A stretch of 8,191 nt of DNA, taken from positions 1 to 8,191 of the forward strand of contig JABGWN010000117.1 in NCBI GenBank assembly GCA_018645535.1. The letters run 5' to 3'. Positions 1 to 5,900 of the stretch are shown here, piece by piece. A program made the translations under genes and the position numbers. The stretch comes from Methanobacteriota archaeon. GTDB taxonomy: Archaea > Thermoplasmatota > Poseidoniia > Poseidoniales > Poseidoniaceae. Every line of letters begins with the position of its first letter. Positions within the stretch are counted from its first letter, which is position 1. The notes beneath the pieces are model-generated. The model was not told the DNA's origin. It ran no database searches and worked only from the letters and a program-made list of their open reading frames with translations.

Positions 1-197
1 GCAACTGATAGCGTTTCTCCGCTCAATAAATCAGGACGATCGGGGAATATCTCAATGTCAAGGGTTTCCTCATTGCATGAGTCGATATCTGTCCCCAATA
101 ATGGGAGTCTATGGTCAATATCTTCGATATCATGTGGACATCCGTTTTCAGACATCAATTTGGCCAAGAGGCTTTGTTCAACAGATATTGTTGGCAT
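1..197 (-). CDS. pheT: Phenylalanyl-tRNA synthetase beta subunit, archaeal type (5' end only)
   Basis: This is the N-terminal 65 codons of a gene that runs off the left edge. PheRS beta is one half of the (alpha-beta)2 enzyme that charges tRNA-Phe in the cytoplasm. The reading starts MPTISVEQSLLAKLM and contains LPLLGTDID (residues 32-40) and EIFPDRPDLLSGETLSV (49-65). The block around 'E-x-F-P-x-R-P-D-L-x-S' is characteristic of the short archaeal/eukaryotic beta subunit rather than the long bacterial one, which begins with an EMAP-like tRNA-binding domain. The start is set by a GGTGAT Shine-Dalgarno three bases upstream and by the usual 'MPT-I-x-V' beginning of the family. It lies 10 bases after the stop of the GXGXG-domain gene on the same strand, so the two are probably co-transcribed and may be translationally coupled. 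The B3/B4 editing and catalytic-like domains lie outside the window. Confidence 0.88.
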   Translation of the reverse strand, partial: MPTISVEQSLLAKLMSENGCPHDIEDIDHRLPLLGTDIDSCNEETLDIEIFPDRPDLLSGETLSV

Positions 198-200
198 AGT

Positions 201-206
201 ATCACC
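201..206 (-). promoter_or_regulatory. Shine-Dalgarno site of pheT
   Basis: On the minus strand the sequence reads TAAGGGTGATACTATG. GGTGAT matches the complement of the archaeal 16S rRNA 3' end (core GGAGGTGATC) and ends three bases before the pheT ATG. The TAA is the stop codon of the upstream GXGXG gene, so the ribosome site sits directly against the preceding stop. Confidence 0.7.
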
Positions 207-207
207 C

Positions 208-1785
208 TTAACGTGCAAACCAGTGAGGTAATGGTCGTTCATATCCAGACATTCGAAGTCCACTCACTGAAGCAGTATCATGATCTAATGCTCTAAGATG
301 TGAACGCTGTAAGATATCGATTGAATCGAGGCCAAGATGTCTAAGCGTGTTTTGAAGATCGATTGTAAGACCTTGCAACCAATATTCAATGTCTTCTATT
401 TCGAGCATAGGCGGTTCTGTGACAACAAAATCTGCACCGGCACAACGTGCAACGATGACATCGTGTGCATCGGAAGTGAAACCAAATTCGAGGGCTGTAA
501 TCACTGACGTTTTGTCCAATTCATTCTTTTTAGATCGGCCCATTATTGGTAACGTAGATGCTTCAGGTGTTCCCGATCCATCTTCAATTCGTGAAATTGC
601 AGCTTGTACTTCATGATATGCAGATGATTGGTGATGAGATTGGATACGAGAAATTCCTTGAATACTCATGATAGGGGATTGCGATGTCATCAGTGTGCGA
701 ATTGCTACAAGTATTCCATCAAATTCCTCTGGATTCATCGATGGCAAACTGTCCATATCTAAACAAACTCCTGCTACAGAAGGAGCAGTTGTTCTCAGAT
801 CGCAGAGCGATTGTAGGTTGAGTTGGATAATATCAATTGGTCGAGGGTTTTCAATTACCAAAAACGGTTGACTTTGAATACGCGTTAATCGACCTGAATT
901 ATTGTCTTCAGTTCGCAGCAATGTTCCGTCGGGGATGCGAGGTAAAATTGGAATTGGGAGTAGAATTGCTGGTGCTTCATCATCTGTTCCTGGAATGAAG
1001 GCTACTGTGTCGACGGGATGGTTCTCAATCAAGGGATGTTCATCCATCGGTACTAGGCCAATTGTTGACAAATCTCCAGATGAGACATGATTCGATTGAA
1101 CCTCAAATTCGACTTCATCACTTGGTTCGAGACATAGTGCATCGTCGGACAAAACTGCATCATATTCTAGTAAAACAGCATTGATCTCTTTCAGTTCCTT
1201 TGCCTTTAATGGGCGAAGTCGAATACCATGAGGTGGCGTTGGGCAGCGTCCTTCGATAACAATTCTGCCACCTTTCATCGCAATTCCAGCATCTTCTTCG
1301 ACATCTCCCTGAATGATGATGAGTCCACCGTTCATACCGTTGCCGAGTCGTGCACCAACTTGTCCTTGAACATAGATTGTTCCTTCTGACATGAACATGC
1401 CGAGATCAGTATCTGCGCCATCTGAGCCAATCAAGGTCCCTTCCTGCATCATGAAGCCGCCACATCGTCCAATGAAGCCAGTGCTTGAAACTGTACTGCC
1501 GCAATTGTATGCGCCAAAAAATGAACCAACTTCTCCCTCTACACTGAATTTGCCACCTGCTCCAAACGGGGATGTCCAAGAACCGAGTTTACCAAGTGCT
1601 TTGATTCGGGCTCCTTCAGGGATGCCGGGGCATAATCCGACTTCTCCGTTTTTTGGCACTTCCTCTCCAGAACCGGTCCATCCGATTCGCAAGAGTGCGT
1701 TCTGCTCAACAGCCGCTTTCAGCCGTGGCAAAAATTTAGCATTGATACTCATTGAGCGTTCAACAACATCTTGGGCTCCCGCCAT
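208..1785 (-). CDS. GXGXG-domain protein fused to a degenerate glutamate-synthase-like barrel
   Basis: The protein has 525 residues from the chosen start. Residues about 11-231 form the GXGXG beta-helix found in the glutamate synthase alpha-subunit C-terminus and in FwdC of formylmethanofuran dehydrogenase. Glycine-rich turns are seen at GNGMNGGLIIIQGD and AMKGGRIVIEG (about 148-179). Residues about 231-525 resemble the FMN-barrel domain of glutamate synthase. GFTSDAHDVIVARCAGADFV (about 435-454) lines up with its 'GGIRxGADVAKALALGADAV' segment, and the end (about 468-522: LRHLGLDSIDIL, then ALDHDTASVSGL and YERPLP) resembles its C-terminal helices. The CxxxxxCxxxxC cluster cysteines expected after that segment are absent, so 3Fe-4S binding is unlikely and FMN binding is doubtful. 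No glutaminase domain is present. The role is unknown; ammonia transfer or a scaffold is only a guess. The ATG at 1785 matches the normal start of the GXGXG domain. An in-frame ATG at 1899 would add 38 residues and leave only 13 bases before gap. Confidence 0.75.
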   Translation of the reverse strand: MAGAQDVVERSMSINAKFLPRLKAAVEQNALLRIGWTGSGEEVPKNGEVGLCPGIPEGARIKALGKLGSWTSPFGAGGKFSVEGEVGSFFGAYNCGSTVSSTGFIGRCGGFMMQEGTLIGSDGADTDLGMFMSEGTIYVQGQVGARLGNGMNGGLIIIQGDVEEDAGIAMKGGRIVIEGRCPTPPHGIRLRPLKAKELKEINAVLLEYDAVLSDDALCLEPSDEVEFEVQSNHVSSGDLSTIGLVPMDEHPLIENHPVDTVAFIPGTDDEAPAILLPIPILPRIPDGTLLRTEDNNSGRLTRIQSQPFLVIENPRPIDIIQLNLQSLCDLRTTAPSVAGVCLDMDSLPSMNPEEFDGILVAIRTLMTSQSPIMSIQGISRIQSHHQSSAYHEVQAAISRIEDGSGTPEASTLPIMGRSKKNELDKTSVITALEFGFTSDAHDVIVARCAGADFVVTEPPMLEIEDIEYWLQGLTIDLQNTLRHLGLDSIDILQRSHLRALDHDTASVSGLRMSGYERPLPHWFAR

Positions 1786-1810
1786 GTTCCTATGGTGGTG
1801 AATGTCGGTC

Positions 1811-1816
1811 AAATAA
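1811..1816 (-). promoter_or_regulatory. Candidate TATA box for the GXGXG-pheT operon
   Basis: TTATTT on the minus strand is centred about 28 bases before the ATG at 1785. That is the archaeal TATA-to-start distance for a leaderless or nearly leaderless transcript. The purine-rich BRE upstream is weak. This is a short motif in AT-rich DNA and is offered only as a candidate. Confidence 0.28.
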
Positions 1817-1875
1817 CCTCGCGTTGTTAAGATTGGTTTACTACGAATTTTCCTACTGCGATTTACCACGAACTG

Positions 1876-1881
1876 TTTATT
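1876..1881 (+). promoter_or_regulatory. Candidate TATA box for gap
   Basis: TTTATT is centred about 34 bases before the gap ATG at 1913, which would place transcription start near 1905 with a very short leader. No convincing Shine-Dalgarno lies in that leader (GGGTTGAGCATC precedes the ATG), which fits a short-leader mRNA. The motif is short and could be chance. Confidence 0.28.
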
Positions 1882-1912
1882 GACATTCACTGATGCCATA
1901 GGGTTGAGCATC

Positions 1913-2950
1913 ATGGTAGTAAAGGTTGCAATAAACGGATATGGAACCATTGGAAAGCGGGTTGCAGATGCAATCGATGCCCAAGATGATATGGAAATTA
2001 TCGGCGTTACCAAAACTCGACCTTCATTCGGCTGTGATTTAGCAGTACGCAAGGGTTATCCGTTGTACTGTACTTTTGATGAAGCAGACAGAATTGCTGC
2101 CTTTGCTCCATCAGGTTATGATTGCAAGGGGGGACTTAGCGACCTACTTCGTGAAGCAGATGTCGTCGTTGATTGCTCACCTGGTAAAGTCGGTGCTCAG
2201 AACAAACAAATCTATGAAGATGCAGGAATTAAATGGATTTTCCAAGGTGGAGAAAAGCATGCTATGACCGGGCTATCCTACACATCGAGCGGAAATCATT
2301 CTGAAAATATGAATAAGCAAGGTACACGAGTCGTCTCCTGTAACACCACAGGCCTTTCACGTACGCTCGTTCCACTCTTACGCAAGTGCGGTTCCCTTTC
2401 AGTTGAATGCACCATGATTCGTCGAGCTGCAGATCCAGGCGATTCTAATAAAGGGCCAATTAATGCAATAAAGCCGGTTTTGAAGGTTCCAAGTCATCAT
2501 GGCCCTGATGTTATGACCATCCGTCCTGAGATTTCCATTAATTCGATGGCTGTTGCAGTACCAACGACAATTATGCATGTCCATGCAATAGTTGCAACCT
2601 TACCCGATGGACATGGAATGTCCACCGAATCAGTGCTTGAACTATGGGGCTCTCAGCCAAGAGTTGTCATTATGAATGGGGCTGAAACTGGTATTACTAC
2701 AACTGCAGAGGTGATGGAATTCGCTCGCGACATAGGCCGTAAGTGGGGCGACTTACACGAAATCTTTGTTTGGGAAGATGGTGTCAAACTCGATGGGAAT
2801 TCTTTGTATTACTTCCAAGCTATTCATCAAGAATCGGATGTAATTCCGGAAAACGTGGACGCAATTCGAGCCCTAATGGGTCTTGAAACCGATTGGGAAG
2901 TCTCTGTTTCCAAGACAGATAAAGCCATTGCTGCTTACAATGGGTTGTAA
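1913..2950 (+). CDS. gap: Glyceraldehyde-3-phosphate dehydrogenase, type II (archaeal class)
   Basis: This cytoplasmic 345-residue enzyme interconverts glyceraldehyde 3-phosphate and 1,3-bisphosphoglycerate with NAD(P). In archaea it works in gluconeogenesis and/or glycolysis. The Rossmann start VKVAINGYGTIGKRVADAI (residues 3-21) carries the GxGxxG-type loop. VTKTRP (32-37) corresponds to the loop after beta-2 where archaeal enzymes contact the cofactor 2'-phosphate, so NADP use is plausible. The catalytic cysteine is Cys143 in VVSCNTTGLSR. The MHVH motif (221-224) holds the expected catalytic histidine, most likely His222. Length and motif order are normal for the type II family and unlike the bacterial/eukaryotic type I. 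The start at 1913 was chosen because VKVAINGYG is the standard N-terminus. An upstream in-frame ATG at 1880 would add 11 unrelated residues. It is followed after 45 bases by the subtilase gene on the same strand. Confidence 0.95.
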   Translation: MVVKVAINGYGTIGKRVADAIDAQDDMEIIGVTKTRPSFGCDLAVRKGYPLYCTFDEADRIAAFAPSGYDCKGGLSDLLREADVVVDCSPGKVGAQNKQIYEDAGIKWIFQGGEKHAMTGLSYTSSGNHSENMNKQGTRVVSCNTTGLSRTLVPLLRKCGSLSVECTMIRRAADPGDSNKGPINAIKPVLKVPSHHGPDVMTIRPEISINSMAVAVPTTIMHVHAIVATLPDGHGMSTESVLELWGSQPRVVIMNGAETGITTTAEVMEFARDIGRKWGDLHEIFVWEDGVKLDGNSLYYFQAIHQESDVIPENVDAIRALMGLETDWEVSVSKTDKAIAAYNGL

Positions 2951-2995
2951 TCAAGGAAGGCGCATACTCAAAAACTCAACTGGTGTGGACAAACC

Positions 2996-5900
2996 ATGCA
3001 TCTTAAACAACGGTCGTGTATTTTGCTTTCTGTGTTCTTGCTCTCGTTAGCAAGTCCATTGGCATCTTCGCAATCTGTTCCTGAACCAATGTCTTCTCAG
3101 ACAGAGGTTTTGGATTCTTCATGGGATTCAGTCGAACCTGTTTCAAAACAGGCGATTCTAACCAATCCAGTGGATTCGATGATCGATTTAGCAAGCTTTT
3201 CATTTGACCCGTTATCAGACAAATTGAATTTAATCCCATCCACGTGGAGGGCAGATATGGGTAATTCTCTCCACCTTCTCCAACTTAATGTCAATGACGG
3301 AGCGATTGTTGAATCAATGGCAAACGATTACGAATTTACAATACTCGAAGCCCATGGCTCTGCTGTTTGGACGATTCGTCTTAATGATATTCAACACCTC
3401 GAATCAATCAATTCACTCGAGGTTGTACGTTGGATTGGAGATTATTCCCCTGGCATGAAAATTGGAACCAATGCACTTGGTACAACCATTGCTCAAATTG
3501 TGCTTTCAAAAGACGTGAATCCTGAATATGTGGCTCTTTTCTCGGCAACTCTGGCTGAAGAAGGAGCGAGTATTGCTTGGTGCTCTCTAGATATGTGTGA
3601 GGCATATTACGAATTCGGTATGACAAATCAACAACTCAGAAACATTGCTTTTGATCAACATGTTCTCTTTATTGAGGGAAGTTTCTCACTCTCTCTTCAC
3701 AACAACCTTGCTGCAACAGAGGTCGGTGCAGTGGCAGTACGATCTCCTTCTTCTTTGAATCTTGATGGTTCTGGAGAAACGATTGCAGTGATGGATACTG
3801 GCGTTGATATGGATCATCCTGACCTCATCGGACGGGTTGCAGCAATTAATACTCAGTTCGGTTTAGATAGTTCTCCAATTGATAGCAACAGTGGTCATGG
3901 GACGCACGTGGCTATGACTGTGCTTGGCGATGGTACGGGTGATGCAGTAGCGACCGGTGTTGCTCCAGAAGCAAATCTTGTCATGTACGCTCTTGAGCAC
4001 GACCCAACCGGTGTCTTTGGAAGGCAAGGTTCAATCTATGATCTCCTCTCTGATGCCGAATTAAAAACAGCAAGTGTCGCAGTCAATGCATGGGGTCTTA
4101 ATGGAAATTACGGAGCCTACACTGCTGATTCAAGATCGACAGATCAATATGTCTCCAACAATAAATATCTCCTTCCTGTCTTTTCGGTTGGTGATAATGG
4201 AGGCACAGGTTCTTCAAAGATTACTGCTCCAGGAACAGCCAAGAATGTTCTTTCCATTGGCTCAAGCGTTAATGGTAGCGTCAGCTCCTATTCATCGGAA
4301 GGTCCAACTCTCGATGGAAGAATTAAACCTGATTTAGTCGCTCCCGGTGACGGTATCTGTTCTGCACGAGCAGAGGAAGCAAAGAACGTTGTTGGTTCAG
4401 TCTGCGGTATTGGTACTCACTCAAATGGTCGTTCAATGTATATGCAACTCAGCGGAACTTCTCAAGCAACAGCAGTAGCAGGTGGTTCAGCATCCCTCGC
4501 ACGTGAATATCTGCGTGAAGTTGCTGGAATCAACAAACCATCTGCAAGCCTCATTAAGGCAACTCTCATCAACGGGGCAGAAGATTTAGGCACACCGGAC
4601 ATACCTAACGCAAACGAGGGATGGGGGCAAATTGATCTCGAAAATAGCCTGAATCCTTCGTCGTCTGGCGTTTCTCTGGATGTCTTTCAGGATGATGAGC
4701 GTGAACTTCAGGCAGGATTCTCATTGATTTATTCCTTTGACCTTGATGGATCAAAGGGTATTGACATTACCTTGGCATGGAGCGATGCAGAAGCCAGTGC
4801 AAATGCTGCACAATCTGAATCACGTCTATTGAACAATTTAGATTTGATTCTAATTGCACCCGATGGGTCTTCATACTTGGGTAATGACTTCTCTTCTGGG
4901 ATTTCAACAACAGGCGGTTCCGCTGATAATCTGAACAATATCGAGCGCATTCGCATCCCTGCAGGAGCGACGACACAGAACGGTGATTGGATGGTTACAG
5001 TTGAACATCGAGGAGGAAGTTCTCAGCGCTACAGTATCGTTATTGCTGCAGATGCTACCTTGATTCCTAAGGCTGATCTAACTACATTCGGGAACAGTAT
5101 TCTTCCTTCCTCGTCGACACCTCTCATTGGAGATTTAGTTTCAATTTCACTTGCATGGCACAATCAAGGAACACTCGCTTCGGGACCCTACAGAATCCAA
5201 TTTGAAGATATAACAAGTGGTTCAATACTTTACGATTCAAACAGATCTTCCTTGGAGGGTGGTTCACTTGATTCTGTTTCGTTCTTTACACAATTTTCAA
5301 CAACTGGTGTTCATAAACTCAGACTTTCGCTTGATACAAGCAACCAAGTTCCAGAACTTAACGATGCAATAAATGGCATAGATAACAACATTATTGATCT
5401 CGATATTGAAATCACTGCGCAAGGATTGCGTGTGATTTTCCAAAATCAAGATGGCAGTATACCAACTACATCACAAGACCGGGATTCAGCAGCTTCTGTA
5501 ACGATGGACGTTCGTAACGAAACAGGTCTATCTTTGCCATTTGTTATCGCCCATGAAGGTACGGGAGAACGTCCAGTCAGTTTGACTGTATCAAGCGTCC
5601 AGGAACCTGACCCTACCTATCCAACTCTTCTTCTAAGCCCAGAGGATTCGTGGTCGAAATCTGTTAATCAAACAGGTGTCTTTACCATTTCGGGGCAAGG
5701 TGAAGAAAATGATACAATTTACCTAACGCTGAATTTAGATGATACATCGGCAAGTTTCGATGGAGCTACAAAACGCTATGCTCGAGCTGGTTCATTCATC
5801 GTTGATGTAACAGCGCGATACCAAAATCAACCGACTGTCTCACACACTCAACGTCTGTACATTGAAATTGGTCAAGTCGATTCTGTTGACGTTGTACCTT

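Larger units (their letters stand above)
1786..1912. promoter_or_regulatory. Divergent intergenic region between the GXGXG gene and gap
   Basis: If the leftward gene starts at 1785, this 127-base stretch separates two head-to-head genes and should hold both promoters. It is AT-rich in patches. Two candidate archaeal TATA boxes are visible: TTATTT on the minus strand (1811-1816) and TTTATT on the plus strand (1876-1881). No clear palindromic operator was found. The leftward reading frame stays open across this stretch and on into gap, up to 2052, so openness alone does not show that it is coding. Confidence 0.45.

Noticed and set aside
111..296. 61-codon plus-strand open frame across the pheT/GXGXG junction
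   Set aside because: It is antisense to the pheT start and the GXGXG gene end, has no ribosome site of note, and its product shows no domain features.
1391..1801. 136-codon plus-strand open frame opposite the GXGXG gene
   Set aside because: It lies fully antisense to the well-supported GXGXG domain, and its Pro/Ser-rich product has no recognisable motif. It is a shadow of the real gene.
1880..1912. Longer gap start at the ATG at 1880
   Set aside because: The 11 extra residues precede the standard VKVAINGYG beginning and overlap the candidate TATA box and divergent promoter region.
1900..2052. Extension of the leftward GXGXG frame to an ATG at 2052
   Set aside because: It would run antisense through the first 140 bases of gap, whose N-terminal cofactor-binding sequence is certain. 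The added residues resemble nothing in the family.
2951..2995. Possible terminator or promoter between gap and the subtilase
   Set aside because: No inverted repeat followed by T-run and no convincing TATA box was seen in these 45 bases; only a weak GGTG lies before the ATG.
4074..4337. 87-codon plus-strand frame inside the subtilase gene
   Set aside because: It is out of frame within the catalytic domain, where the main frame holds clear subtilase motifs. It is a chance open frame.
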